From Kytococcus schroeteri (GTDB lineage: Bacteria > Actinomycetota > Actinomycetes > Actinomycetales > Dermatophilaceae), in contig NZ_JBHLVH010000022.1 in NCBI RefSeq assembly GCF_042433515.1, forward strand, positions 1-45,606: a stretch of DNA of 45,606 nt, given 5' to 3'. The notes under the pieces are model-generated. The model worked only from the letters and a program-made list of their open reading frames with translations. It was not told the DNA's origin and searched no databases. Of the stretch, positions 15,967-23,660 are shown one piece after another; positions within the stretch are counted from its first letter, which is position 1; each line of letters starts with the position of its first letter. Made by a program: the position numbers and the translations under genes.

Positions 15967-16032
15967 GAGATCCGCCTGCGCGGTCCAAGGGTGCGCCCCG
16001 TCGGGCGGGCACGTGGACCACAGACGGATCTC
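15967..16032. terminator. Long imperfect hairpin between convergent genes
   Basis: GAGATCCG (15967-15974) pairs with CGGATCTC (16025-16032). Inner CTG/CAG, GGTCCA/TGGACC and a GC-rich core extend the stem, with a few bulges. It likely terminates both the LPG-TM gene and guaA. Confidence 0.7.
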
Positions 16033-16058
16033 CGGGCGGTCAGGGGAGGGGGACCTGC

Positions 16059-16164
16059 GCCTCACTCCCACCTCACCGAGTTCGGCTCCGCCTCACTCCC
16101 ACCTCACCGAGTTCGGCTCCGCCTCACTCCCACCTCACCGAGTTCGGCTCCGCCTCACTCCCAC
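16059..16164. repeat. 31-bp tandem repeat (three copies and a partial) at the guaA 3' end
   Basis: Three exact 31-bp copies at 16059-16089, 16090-16120 and 16121-16151, followed by the first 13 bases of a fourth at 16152-16164. The partial copy lies inside guaA and contains its stop codon, so on the minus strand each full copy repeats the last Trp-Glu-stop of guaA. Confidence 0.93.
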
Positions 16165-17744
16165 TCAATGGTTCCCGGCGGCTTGCTCGTCACGTCGAGC
16201 ACCACCCGGTTCACCTCGTCCACCTCGTTGGTGATGCGGGTGGAGATGCGCTCCAGCACCTCGTAGGGCAGACGCGTCCAGTCGGCGGTCATCGCGTCCT
16301 CGGAGCTCACCGGACGCAGCACGATCGGGTGGCCGTAGGTCCGCCCGTCGCCCTGCACGCCCACCGAGCGCACGTCGGCCAGCAGCACCACCGGGCACTG
16401 CCAGATCGTGTCGTCCAGGCCGGCGGCCGTGAGTTCCTCGCGCGCGATGGCGTCCGCCGCCCGCAGGGTCTCCAGGCGGTCGGCCGTCACCTCGCCGATG
16501 ATGCGGATGCCCAGGCCCGGGCCGGGGAAGGGCTGACGGGCCACGATCACCTCGGGCACGCCGAGCTCGCGGCCGATGGCGCGCACCTCGTCCTTGAACA
16601 GCATGCGCAGCGGCTCCACGAGGCCGAACTGCAGGTCGTCGGGCAGGCCGCCCACGTTGTGGTGCGACTTGATGGTGGCCGTGCCCGCACCGCCCCCGGA
16701 CTCCACGACGTCCGGGTAGAGGGTGCCCTGCACCAGCCACTTCACCGGGTGCTCGTCGTCGGCGTGCTCCCCCGCCCGACCGGCCACCACGTCGCGCGCC
16801 GCCTGCTCGAAGGTGCGGATGAACTCCCGGCCGATGGTCTTGCGCTTGGTCTCCGGGTCGGTCTGGCCGGCCAGCGCGTCGAGGAACTGGGCGGTCGCGT
16901 CCACGGTCACCAGGTCGACGCCGGTGGCCGCGACGAAGTCCTGCTCCACCTGCTCGCGCTCGCCGGAGCGCAGCAGGCCGTGGTCCACGAACACGCAGGT
17001 GAGCTGGTCGCCGACGGCCTTCTGCACCAGGGCCGCGGCCACCGAGGAGTCCACGCCGCCGGACAGGGCGCAGATGACGCGGTCCTCGCCGACCTGGGCG
17101 CGGATGTCCTCCACGAGCGTCTCGATGACGTTCTCGTTGGTCCAGCGGCCCTCCAGGCCAGCCCCCTCGCGCAGGAAGTTCTCCAGCACCTGCTGGCCGT
17201 GGGCGGAGTGCATGACCTCCGGGTGCCACTGCACGCCGAAGAGGCGACGCGCACGGTCCTCGAAGGCCGCGACGGGCGCGCCCGGGGTGGAGGCGGTGGT
17301 GGTCATGCCCTGCGGGGCCTCGCTCACCGCATCGCCGTGGGACATCCACACCGACTGCTCGGTGGGCTGGCCGGCGAAGAGCACCGAGTCCACACCCGGG
17401 ACCACGGTGGCGGGGGTCGAGCCGTACTCGCGCTGGCCGGTGTGGGCCACCCTGCCGCCGAGCGCCTGGGTCATGGCCTGGAAGCCATAGCAGATGCCGA
17501 ACACCGGCACCCCGGCCTCGAGCAGGCCCTCGGCCAGGCGCGGGGCGCCGTCGGCGTACACCGACGACGGGCCGCCGGAGAGGATCAGCGCGGCGGGCTC
17601 CTTGGCGAGCACCTCCGCAGCGGGCATGTCGTGCGGGACGACCTCCGAGTACACGTCGGCCTCACGCACCCGGCGGGCGATGAGCTGCGCGTACTGGGCG
17701 CCGAAGTCGACGACGAGGACGGGGTTCGTTTGGAGCTCGGTCAC
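16155..17744 (-). CDS. guaA: GMP synthase (glutamine-hydrolysing)
   Basis: Converts XMP to GMP with ATP and glutamine. The 529-residue protein has an N-terminal class I amidotransferase domain with the nucleophile in FGICYGFQ and the histidine/glutamate of QWHPEV. A PP-loop ATP pyrophosphatase domain follows (ALSGGVDSSVAAAL). The C-terminal dimerisation domain holds QPFPGPGLGIRIIGE and the C-terminal SKPPGTIEWE. GTG at 17744 is seven bases after TAGGCT, so it is probably leaderless. The stop codon is the first unit of a 31-bp tandem repeat. Other GMP-branch genes guaB and guaB3 lie 3-5 kb away. Confidence 0.97.
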   Translation of the reverse strand: MTELQTNPVLVVDFGAQYAQLIARRVREADVYSEVVPHDMPAAEVLAKEPAALILSGGPSSVYADGAPRLAEGLLEAGVPVFGICYGFQAMTQALGGRVAHTGQREYGSTPATVVPGVDSVLFAGQPTEQSVWMSHGDAVSEAPQGMTTTASTPGAPVAAFEDRARRLFGVQWHPEVMHSAHGQQVLENFLREGAGLEGRWTNENVIETLVEDIRAQVGEDRVICALSGGVDSSVAAALVQKAVGDQLTCVFVDHGLLRSGEREQVEQDFVAATGVDLVTVDATAQFLDALAGQTDPETKRKTIGREFIRTFEQAARDVVAGRAGEHADDEHPVKWLVQGTLYPDVVESGGGAGTATIKSHHNVGGLPDDLQFGLVEPLRMLFKDEVRAIGRELGVPEVIVARQPFPGPGLGIRIIGEVTADRLETLRAADAIAREELTAAGLDDTIWQCPVVLLADVRSVGVQGDGRTYGHPIVLRPVSSEDAMTADWTRLPYEVLERISTRITNEVDEVNRVVLDVTSKPPGTIEWE

Positions 17745-17751
17745 GGGGCGC

Positions 17752-17757
17752 AGCCTA
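17752..17757 (-). promoter_or_regulatory. -10 of leaderless guaA
   Basis: TAGGCT on the minus strand, seven bases before the GTG. The -35 position falls inside the terminator hairpin at 17764-17800. Confidence 0.6.
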
Positions 17758-17763
17758 CTGGCA

Positions 17764-17800
17764 GCGCGAGCGCCCACCCGGTGCGGGTGGGCGCTCGCGC
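17764..17800 (-). terminator. Terminator of the YVTN-SURF1-DUF3817 operon
   Basis: Perfect 17-bp stem (17764-17780 with 17784-17800) with a 3-base loop, 26 bases after the DUF3817 stop and directly upstream of the guaA -10. Confidence 0.88.
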
Positions 17801-17825
17801 TGGTGGCTGGCCGGGGTGTCGGGGC

Positions 17826-18206
17826 TCAGTCGCGCAGGTCCCGGCGGGTGGAGCGGAAGGGGCCGTCGACCTGCAGGCGCGCGTCCCGGGTGACCGTGCG
17901 CTCCATGACGAACGACCAGAAGGGGATGCAGCCCGAGAGCATGATCCACAGCATCCGGCCCAGGCCCCAGTGCAGGCCGAAGCAGAGCACGGCGGTGGCC
18001 ACGGCGTAGGCCATGAAGATGAACCCGTGGATGGGCGACCAGACCTGGCTGGGCCGGTCCATGCCGAAGCCGTACTTGGCCACCATCACCCCGATGAGGA
18101 TCAGCAGGGCGACGGACTCCACGAAGGCCAGCACCCGCCACACCGTGAGCTTGGGGCGGATGGTGGGGTCGTCCGCGCTGTGCGGTCGCATGATCGGCTG
18201 GGCCAC
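17826..18206 (-). CDS. DUF3817 membrane protein
   Basis: A 126-residue protein with three membrane segments and the DUF3817 pattern: an N-terminal helix RVLAFVESVALLILIGVMV, then SPIHGFIFMAYAVATAVLC and a third helix ending before a basic tail. The family is widespread in actinobacteria and lacks a known function. GTG at 18206 was chosen because AGGAG lies seven bases upstream; the GTG two codons earlier is too close to it. It begins two bases after the SURF1 stop and is the last gene of the operon. Pairing with SURF1 hints at a link to respiratory membranes. Confidence 0.85.
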   Translation of the reverse strand: MAQPIMRPHSADDPTIRPKLTVWRVLAFVESVALLILIGVMVAKYGFGMDRPSQVWSPIHGFIFMAYAVATAVLCFGLHWGLGRMLWIMLSGCIPFWSFVMERTVTRDARLQVDGPFRSTRRDLRD

Positions 18207-18208
18207 GG

Positions 18209-19039
18209 TCACTCTCCTGAGTCTGGGGTCTCGGGGGACGAGGCTACCTGCGCCTGCCGGGACTCGTCGTACAGCATGCGCACGGCGACCCACAGGCCGA
18301 AGACGGCGAAGAGCCACCACTGCACGGCGTAGCCGGCGTTCTGCCAGTCGATGCCGGAGACCTCGGGGGGCGGCGGGGGCACGGCCCGCATGCCCGGGGA
18401 GGTCAGCGGCAGCTTCCGGCCCCCGGCGTCCGCGTGGTCGCCGAACAGGTAGCCGTTGTGCAGGGGCGTGGGCCAGGTGTTCACCAACCACGCGAGGTCC
18501 ACCGAGTCGTGTCGCTCCTGCGAGCCGCCGATGGCACCGGCGGGGGCCTCCCCCGCCTCGAGGGCGCCGGTGAGCTCCACCTGGCCGCGCAGGTCCTGCG
18601 GCAGGGCCGGGGCGTGCGCGGGCGGCTCCCCGGGCACGAAGCCGCGCAGCACGGCCAGGCTCGCGCCGGCGGAGGTCTCGAAGCGGGAGACCACCCACGA
18701 CCCGTCCGCACCGTCCAGCCGGCGGTCCGGCACGAGGAACTGCTCGCCGGTGAAGCGCCCACTGGCGGTCACGGTGCGTCCGCGCTCAGGGGCCGGGAAG
18801 GAGCTGCCCACCGGGAGCACCTCCTCCAGGGCCACGACGGGCCGGTCCTGCGCCTCCCGGAGCGCCTGCTCACGGCCGTCGGCCGTGGCGTTGTGGAACT
18901 GCCACAGGCCCAGGCGCCAGAAGGCCACCAGCAGCACGAGGACGAGCAGCGCCAGCCCCCACCACCGCGGGGTGGACCGGAAGTACCGCCACGCGCGGGC
19001 GTGCCGGCCGGGGCCGGCAGCGGTCCCGCCCGCCGTCAT
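18209..19039 (-). CDS. SURF1 family protein (cytochrome oxidase assembly)
   Basis: A 276-residue SURF1-like protein: a first membrane helix at about 25-45 ending in RLGLWQFHN (the family's LGxWQ signature), a large outer domain, and a second helix near the C-terminus (NAGYAVQWWLFAVFGLWVAV). SURF1 helps assemble the haem a-copper centre of cytochrome c oxidase in other organisms. ATG at 19039 overlaps the YVTN stop codon as ATGA, so translation is coupled. No cox genes are in the window. Confidence 0.88.
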   Translation of the reverse strand: MTAGGTAAGPGRHARAWRYFRSTPRWWGLALLVLVLLVAFWRLGLWQFHNATADGREQALREAQDRPVVALEEVLPVGSSFPAPERGRTVTASGRFTGEQFLVPDRRLDGADGSWVVSRFETSAGASLAVLRGFVPGEPPAHAPALPQDLRGQVELTGALEAGEAPAGAIGGSQERHDSVDLAWLVNTWPTPLHNGYLFGDHADAGGRKLPLTSPGMRAVPPPPPEVSGIDWQNAGYAVQWWLFAVFGLWVAVRMLYDESRQAQVASSPETPDSGE

Positions 19040-20352
19040 CGGGAGGTGGCGGTGTCGTCGAACACCTGGATGGAGCCGGTGTAGTTGGCCAGCCACACCT
19101 TGTGCGTGGCGTCGTCATAGGTGACGCCGATGGGGTGGTGGCCCGCGGGCACCTCCTGGACCTCCTCCATCGTCTCGGTGTCCACCTTGCTCATGGTGTC
19201 GCTGTAGTAGTTCACGACGTAGAGCGCGGTCCCGTCGCCCGAGACGTCCATGGAGCGCGGCTCGTTGCCGGTGTGCACCTGCCCCAGCACCTTGCCGGTC
19301 TCGGCGTCGAGCTTGACCACGCGGCTGGTCTCGAACTGCTTGTAGGCACCCGAGGCCACCACGTAGAGGTACTTCCCGTCGGGCGAGACCACGACGTGGC
19401 GGATGCGCTGTCCGGGGGTGGCGAAGACCTCCGCCTTCGTGGACCCCTTCTCGATGCGGTAGAGGTTCGGCGTGCCCATGGCGGTGGCGAAGGCCGTGCC
19501 GTCGGGGGCGTAGGCGATGCCGCGGGCCCAGCGGCCCAGCGGGACGCGGCCGGTCTCCTTGCCGGACTCCATGTCGATGACGGACAGGTCGTAGTCGCAC
19601 CAGTTGGAGACGAGCATCGTCTTCTCGTCGGGGCTCAGCGCCGCGTACTTGGGCACGGCTCCGGCCTCGATGGCGCCGGTGACCGTGCCGGACTCCACGT
19701 CGACCTCGTAGACGTACCCGTGGTCGGTGACCTCGCCCTTCTCGCACAGGTCGTCGCCGTGCGGGGTGAAACCCTTGCCGTACATCTGGTAGTTGGTGAC
19801 GTAGGCGGTCTGCCCGTCCTGGCTGAACGCCGCCTCGACCGGCGCCCCCTGCACCGTGCCGCCCTCGAGCCCGAACTCCCCCAGGTCCACCTCGTCGCTG
19901 ACGGTGTGCACCAGGTCGTGGCTGGTGGCGTCGTACACCGTCATCGTGTGCTGGTACATCATGTTGTTGGCGATGACCCGGCCACGGTCGTTGGAGACCA
20001 CGGACTTGGGGCGGATCGCGCCCTTGATCACGTCGACCTGCTTGAGGAAGGTCGTGTTCGCGGGCTTCTCCGGGTCGCTCGGCTCCAGCGGCTCGCTCGG
20101 CGCGGGGGTCTCGGAGGCACCCTGGGAGGGGGCCGGGGACTGCCCGTCCGACGTGCCGCCGGTGTCGTCACCAGAGGACGCGTCACCCTCCGGCGCCGAG
20201 GGGGTCCCCCCCGACTGCTCGGGCGCCGGGCTGCTCGGGGAGGGCGCAGCGGTGTCCTGGCCGGCGTCCTCGCCCCCGCACGCGGCGGTGGTCAGCAGGA
20301 GCGCCGTCGAGGCGGCCAGGGCCGCGCGGCGGCGGGTGCGGGTGGTGGTCAC
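19036..20352 (-). CDS. YVTN beta-propeller lipoprotein
   Basis: A 438-residue exported lipoprotein. It has a basic N-terminus, a hydrophobic core and a lipobox LLLTTAAC (Cys25), followed by a Ser/Pro/Gly/Glu-rich linker to about residue 98. A seven-bladed type propeller of YVTN repeats follows (for example SPDEKTMLVSNW, SPDGKYLYVVAS, DGTALYVVNYYSDT, THKVWLANYTG). Such propellers bind proteins or small ligands; no catalytic residues are evident. GTG at 20352 follows GGGGAGG. It leads the operon with SURF1 and DUF3817, which suggests, but does not show, a role near respiratory complexes. Confidence 0.85.
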   Translation of the reverse strand: MTTTRTRRRAALAASTALLLTTAACGGEDAGQDTAAPSPSSPAPEQSGGTPSAPEGDASSGDDTGGTSDGQSPAPSQGASETPAPSEPLEPSDPEKPANTTFLKQVDVIKGAIRPKSVVSNDRGRVIANNMMYQHTMTVYDATSHDLVHTVSDEVDLGEFGLEGGTVQGAPVEAAFSQDGQTAYVTNYQMYGKGFTPHGDDLCEKGEVTDHGYVYEVDVESGTVTGAIEAGAVPKYAALSPDEKTMLVSNWCDYDLSVIDMESGKETGRVPLGRWARGIAYAPDGTAFATAMGTPNLYRIEKGSTKAEVFATPGQRIRHVVVSPDGKYLYVVASGAYKQFETSRVVKLDAETGKVLGQVHTGNEPRSMDVSGDGTALYVVNYYSDTMSKVDTETMEEVQEVPAGHHPIGVTYDDATHKVWLANYTGSIQVFDDTATSR

Positions 20353-20432
20353 GGGTCCTCCCCAGGGTGCGGGATCCGGCGGGCCAGGGCGGCTCCCCGC
20401 CGGCGCGCCCGGTCACTGGGCGCGTGACGCCG

Positions 20433-20438
20433 AGGGTA
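20433..20438 (-). promoter_or_regulatory. -10 of the YVTN-SURF1-DUF3817 operon
   Basis: TACCCT on the minus strand, giving a leader of about 74 bases before the GTG with its GGGGAGG site. Confidence 0.45.
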
Positions 20439-20467
20439 CCCGCGACCCTGCCGGCCGCCGGAAGCGG

Positions 20468-20498
20468 GAGGCCCGCTGCCGGTGGGGCAGCGGGCCTC
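20468..20498 (-). terminator. Terminator after guaB3
   Basis: Perfect 13-bp stem (20468-20480 with 20486-20498) and a 5-base loop, 24 bases after the guaB3 stop. Confidence 0.85.
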
Positions 20499-20521
20499 GC
20501 GGGGTGGGGTGCGCGGCGGGC

Positions 20522-21643
20522 TCAGGAGCCCTGGTAGGGCGCCAGCACCACCTCGACGCGCTGGAACTCCTTGAGGTCGGAGTAGCCGGTGGTGGCCATG
20601 GCGCGGCGCAGGGCGCCGATCATGTTCGTGGTGCCGTCGGCGGTGTTGCCCGGGCCCAGCAGGATCTCCTCCATCGTGCCCACGGTGCCCACCTGGACGC
20701 GCTCGCCGCGGGGCAGCTTCTCGTGCCACGCCTCGGCACCCCAGTGGTAGCCGGCGCCGGGCGCGTCCTGGGAGCGGGCCAGCGCCGCGCCGAGCATCAC
20801 GGCGTCGGCGCCGCAGGCCACGGCCTTCACCACGTCGCCGGAGCGCCCCATCGACCCGTCGGCGATGACGTGCACGTAGCGGCCGCCGGACTCGTCCATG
20901 TAGTCGCGGCGGGCGGCGGCCACGTCGGAGACCGCCGTGGCCATCGGGGCGTGGATGCCCAGCGTGAGGCGGGTGGTGTGTGCGGCGCCGCCGCCGAAGC
21001 CGACGAGCACGCCCGCCGCACCGGTGCGCATGAGGTGCAGGGCGGCGGTGTACGAGCCGGCCCCGCCGACGATCACCGGCACGTCGAGCTCGTAGATGAA
21101 GCGCTTGAGGTTGAGCGGCTCGGCCTGGCTGGAGACGTGCTCGGCCGAGACCGTGGTGCCGCGGATGACGAACAGGTCGACGCCGGCGTCGACCACGGCC
21201 TTCCAGTGCTGCTGGGTGTTCTGCGGCGAGAGCGCACCGGCCACCGTCACCCCGGCCTCGCGCAGCTGCGTGAGGCGGGCGGCGATGAGCTCGGGGCGGA
21301 TCGGCGCCGCGTAGGCCTCACGGAGCGTGGCGCGCGCGTCGGCATCCGGCGCCTCGGCGATGCGGCGCAGCAGCGGCTCCGGGTCCTCGTGGCGGGTCCA
21401 CAGGCCCTCCAGGTCGAGCACCGGCAGGCCACCCAGGCGTCCGAACTCGATCGCGGTCTGGGGCGACATCACCGAGTCCATCGGCGCCGCCATCACCGGC
21501 AGGTCGAAGTGGTAGGCGTCGATCTGCCACGCGGTGGACACCTCCTCGGGGTCCCGCGTGCGACGGTTCGGGAGCACCGCCACGTCCTCGAAGGAGTAGG
21601 CGCGACGCGCCCGCTTGCCACGGCCGATCTCGATCTCGTTCAC
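20522..21643 (-). CDS. guaB3: GuaB3 family IMP dehydrogenase-like protein
   Basis: A 373-residue TIM-barrel protein of the GuaB3 group found beside guaB in actinobacteria. It has PVMAAPMDSVMSPQTAIEFGRLGGLPVLDLEG near the N-terminus and VHVIADGSMGRSGDVVKAVACGADAVMLG, both IMPDH-like. No CBS domains are present, and the catalytic loop reads GFGGGAAHTTR, with no cysteine at the place where GuaB has GPGSICTTR. Classical IMP dehydrogenase or GMP reductase activity by thioimidate chemistry is therefore unlikely; the true activity is unclear. GTG at 21643 is leaderless, seven bases after TAGGGT. Confidence 0.88.
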   Translation of the reverse strand: MNEIEIGRGKRARRAYSFEDVAVLPNRRTRDPEEVSTAWQIDAYHFDLPVMAAPMDSVMSPQTAIEFGRLGGLPVLDLEGLWTRHEDPEPLLRRIAEAPDADARATLREAYAAPIRPELIAARLTQLREAGVTVAGALSPQNTQQHWKAVVDAGVDLFVIRGTTVSAEHVSSQAEPLNLKRFIYELDVPVIVGGAGSYTAALHLMRTGAAGVLVGFGGGAAHTTRLTLGIHAPMATAVSDVAAARRDYMDESGGRYVHVIADGSMGRSGDVVKAVACGADAVMLGAALARSQDAPGAGYHWGAEAWHEKLPRGERVQVGTVGTMEEILLGPGNTADGTTNMIGALRRAMATTGYSDLKEFQRVEVVLAPYQGS

Positions 21644-21650
21644 GCCAGCC

Positions 21651-21656
21651 ACCCTA
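21651..21656 (-). promoter_or_regulatory. -10 of leaderless guaB3
   Basis: TAGGGT on the minus strand, seven bases before the GTG. The -35 position falls inside the guaB terminator hairpin (21661-21696). Confidence 0.6.
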
Positions 21657-21660
21657 CCGG

Positions 21661-21696
21661 CGAGGGCCTCGACCGGTGCACCGGTCGAGGCCCTCG
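21661..21696 (-). terminator. Terminator after guaB
   Basis: A perfect 36-base palindrome able to form a stem of about 16-17 bp with a tiny loop, 21 bases after the guaB stop and touching the guaB3 promoter. Confidence 0.88.
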
Positions 21697-21717
21697 TCAT
21701 CGCGCGGGGGCGCGGGG

Positions 21718-23214
21718 TCAGCGGGAGGTGTAGTTGGGGGCCTCCATGACCATCTGCACGTCGTGCGGGTGGGACTCCACGAGGCCCGCCGAGGTGATGC
21801 GGACGAACTGCCCGTTGGTCTTGACCTCGGCGATGGTGCGCGCACCCACGTAGAACATCGACTGACGCAGGCCTCCCACCAGCTGGTAGACCACGGCGGC
21901 CACCGGACCGCGGTAGGCCACCTTGCCCTCGATGCCCTCGGCGATCACCTTGTCGTCGTCGGACACGTCGCCCTGGAAGTAGCGGTCCTTGGAGTAGGAC
22001 ACGCCGCGGCCGCGGGACTGCATGGCCCCGAGCGAGCCCATGCCGCGATAGCTCTTGAACTGCTTGCCGTTGATGAACATCATCTCGCCGGGCGACTCCT
22101 CGCAGCCGGCCAGCAGCGAACCCACCATCACCGCGTCCGCCCCGGCCACCAGCGCCTTGGCGATGTCGCCGGAGTACTGCAGGCCACCGTCGGCGATGAC
22201 CGGGACACCGGCCGGTCCGGCAGCCCGCGCCGCCTCGTGGATCGCGGTGATCTGGGGGACGCCGACGCCGGAGACGACGCGCGTGGTGCAGATGGAGCCC
22301 GGGCCCACGCCCACCTTGACGGCGTCCGCGCCGGCCTCGACGAGGGCCTGCGCGCCGGCGCGGGTGGCGACGTTGCCCGCCATCACGTCGACGTGCGCGG
22401 CCGACGGCTCGGCCTTCAGGCGGGCGACCATGTCGCACACCCCGCGGGAGTGGCCGTGGGCGGTGTCGACCACGAGGAGGTCCACGCCGGCCTCCACGAG
22501 GGCCATGGCGCGCTCCCAGCTGTCGCCCCAGAAGCCGACGGCCGCACCCACCCGCAGGCGCCCGGCGTCGTCCTTGGTGGCCAGCGGGTACTGCTCGGTC
22601 TTGGTGAAGTCCTTGACGGTGAACAGGCCCTTGAGCACGCCCGCCTCGTCCACCAGCGGGAGCTTCTCGATCTTGTGCTCGGCCAGCCTGGCCAGGGCGT
22701 CGTGCTTGTCCACGCCCACCGGGGCGGTCACCAGCGGGGTGCGGGTCATGACCTCGCCCACGCGGCGGCCCATGTCGGTCTCGAAGCGCAGGTCGCGGTT
22801 GGTGATGATGCCCACGAGGCGCCCGCCCTCGTCGACCACCGGCAGGCCGGAGACCCGGAAGCGGCCGCACAGCTCGTCGACCTCGGCGAGGGTCGCGTCC
22901 TCGGTGGTGGTCACCGGGTCGGAGATCATGCCGTTCTCGGAGCGCTTCACGCGGTCGACGGCGGCTGCCTGGTCGGCGATGGAGAGGTTGCGGTGCAGGA
23001 TGCCGATGCCGCCCTGCCGGGCCATCGCGATGGCCATGCGGGCCTCGGTCACGGTGTCCATGGCCGCCGACAGGAGGGGCACGGCGACCTCGATGCGCTT
23101 GCTGATGCGGGTGGACGTGGCCACCTCGCTGGGGATCACGTCACTCTCGTGGGGGAGCAGCAGGACGTCGTCGTAGGTGAGTCCGATGGGCGCGAAGGTG
23201 TCCGGGTTCTCCAT
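21718..23214 (-). CDS. guaB: IMP dehydrogenase
   Basis: NAD-dependent oxidation of IMP to XMP, the committed step to GMP. The 498-residue protein has the N-terminal LTYDDVLLLP, two CBS domains (about 96-145 and 155-205) that normally bind adenine/guanine nucleotides for control, the catalytic cysteine in GVGPGSICTTR (about Cys309), the IADGGLQYSGDIAKAL motif and the mobile-flap segment after MGSLGAM. ATG at 23214 lies six bases after TAAACT, so it is probably leaderless. A CRP-like palindrome overlaps its -35 region. Confidence 0.97.
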   Translation of the reverse strand: MENPDTFAPIGLTYDDVLLLPHESDVIPSEVATSTRISKRIEVAVPLLSAAMDTVTEARMAIAMARQGGIGILHRNLSIADQAAAVDRVKRSENGMISDPVTTTEDATLAEVDELCGRFRVSGLPVVDEGGRLVGIITNRDLRFETDMGRRVGEVMTRTPLVTAPVGVDKHDALARLAEHKIEKLPLVDEAGVLKGLFTVKDFTKTEQYPLATKDDAGRLRVGAAVGFWGDSWERAMALVEAGVDLLVVDTAHGHSRGVCDMVARLKAEPSAAHVDVMAGNVATRAGAQALVEAGADAVKVGVGPGSICTTRVVSGVGVPQITAIHEAARAAGPAGVPVIADGGLQYSGDIAKALVAGADAVMVGSLLAGCEESPGEMMFINGKQFKSYRGMGSLGAMQSRGRGVSYSKDRYFQGDVSDDDKVIAEGIEGKVAYRGPVAAVVYQLVGGLRQSMFYVGARTIAEVKTNGQFVRITSAGLVESHPHDVQMVMEAPNYTSR

Positions 23215-23220
23215 GGCACG

Positions 23221-23226
23221 AGTTTA
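23221..23226 (-). promoter_or_regulatory. -10 of leaderless guaB
   Basis: TAAACT on the minus strand, six bases before the ATG, with no ribosome binding site. Confidence 0.6.
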
Positions 23227-23239
23227 TCCGCGCCACGGT

Positions 23240-23255
23240 TGTGGTACATGTCACA
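23240..23255. promoter_or_regulatory. CRP/GlxR-like operator in the guaB-whiB3 gap
   Basis: Read on the minus strand: TGTGA-CATGTA-CCACA, one base from the consensus TGTGA-N6-TCACA used by actinobacterial CRP/GlxR regulators. It lies about 26-41 bases upstream of the guaB start, over its -35, and roughly 100 bases upstream of the whiB3 start. Repression of guaB or control of whiB3 would both fit. Confidence 0.5.
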
Positions 23256-23337
23256 CACCGGGCCTGCATGGTGCCGGGGCTCCCGGGGTAGACCCCTCCC
23301 CGTGGGCGGATCCCCCCCCACCACGGACGACCGCCCG

Positions 23338-23359
23338 TAGACCAGCGACGCAGACGAGG
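23338..23359 (+). promoter_or_regulatory. whiB3 -10 and ribosome binding site
   Basis: TAGACC at 23338-23343 is a plausible -10, and GAGG at 23356-23359 is seven bases before the TTG start at 23367, which supports that unusual start. Confidence 0.45.
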
Positions 23360-23366
23360 TTCCTTC

Positions 23367-23657
23367 TTGGACAGCACGGCACGCCAGCCCGGACCGGTCG
23401 CCGACCTGTGGGACTGGCAGCACGAGGGGCTCTGCCGGACCACCGACCCCGAGGAGTTCTTCCACCCCGAGGGTGAGCGGGGCGAGCGCCGCCGACGCCG
23501 CGACGAGCGCGCCAAGCGCGTGTGCCGGCGCTGCCCCGTCATCGAGAAGTGCCGCGAGCACGCCCTGGCCGCCCGCGAGCCCTACGGCGTGTGGGGCGGC
23601 CTCACCGAGGGCGAGCGCGAGGAATTGCTCGACCGCTCCGAGCTCAAGGGCGCCTGA
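23367..23657 (+). CDS. whiB3: WhiB-family iron-sulfur transcriptional regulator (WhiB3/WhiD-like)
   Basis: A 96-residue Wbl protein. The four [4Fe-4S] ligands are Cys23, Cys53, Cys56 and Cys62, in the pattern C-x29-C-x2-C-x5-C; the GVWGG turn (74-78) and a C-terminal acidic/basic helix follow. The N-terminus (PGPVADLWDWQHEGLCR, then EEFFHPEGERG) and the location between guaB and groEL1 match mycobacterial WhiB3 and Streptomyces WhiD more than other Wbl types. WhiB3 responds to redox state and partners with the housekeeping sigma factor in mycobacteria. TTG is chosen as the start for its spacing from GAGG. It ends three bases from the convergent S4 gene. Confidence 0.9.
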   Translation: MDSTARQPGPVADLWDWQHEGLCRTTDPEEFFHPEGERGERRRRRDERAKRVCRRCPVIEKCREHALAAREPYGVWGGLTEGEREELLDRSELKGA

Positions 23658-23660
23658 GGC

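Noticed and set aside
16059..16164. The 31-bp repeats as a CRISPR array.
   Set aside because: Copies are directly adjacent with no spacers, and no cas genes are in the window.
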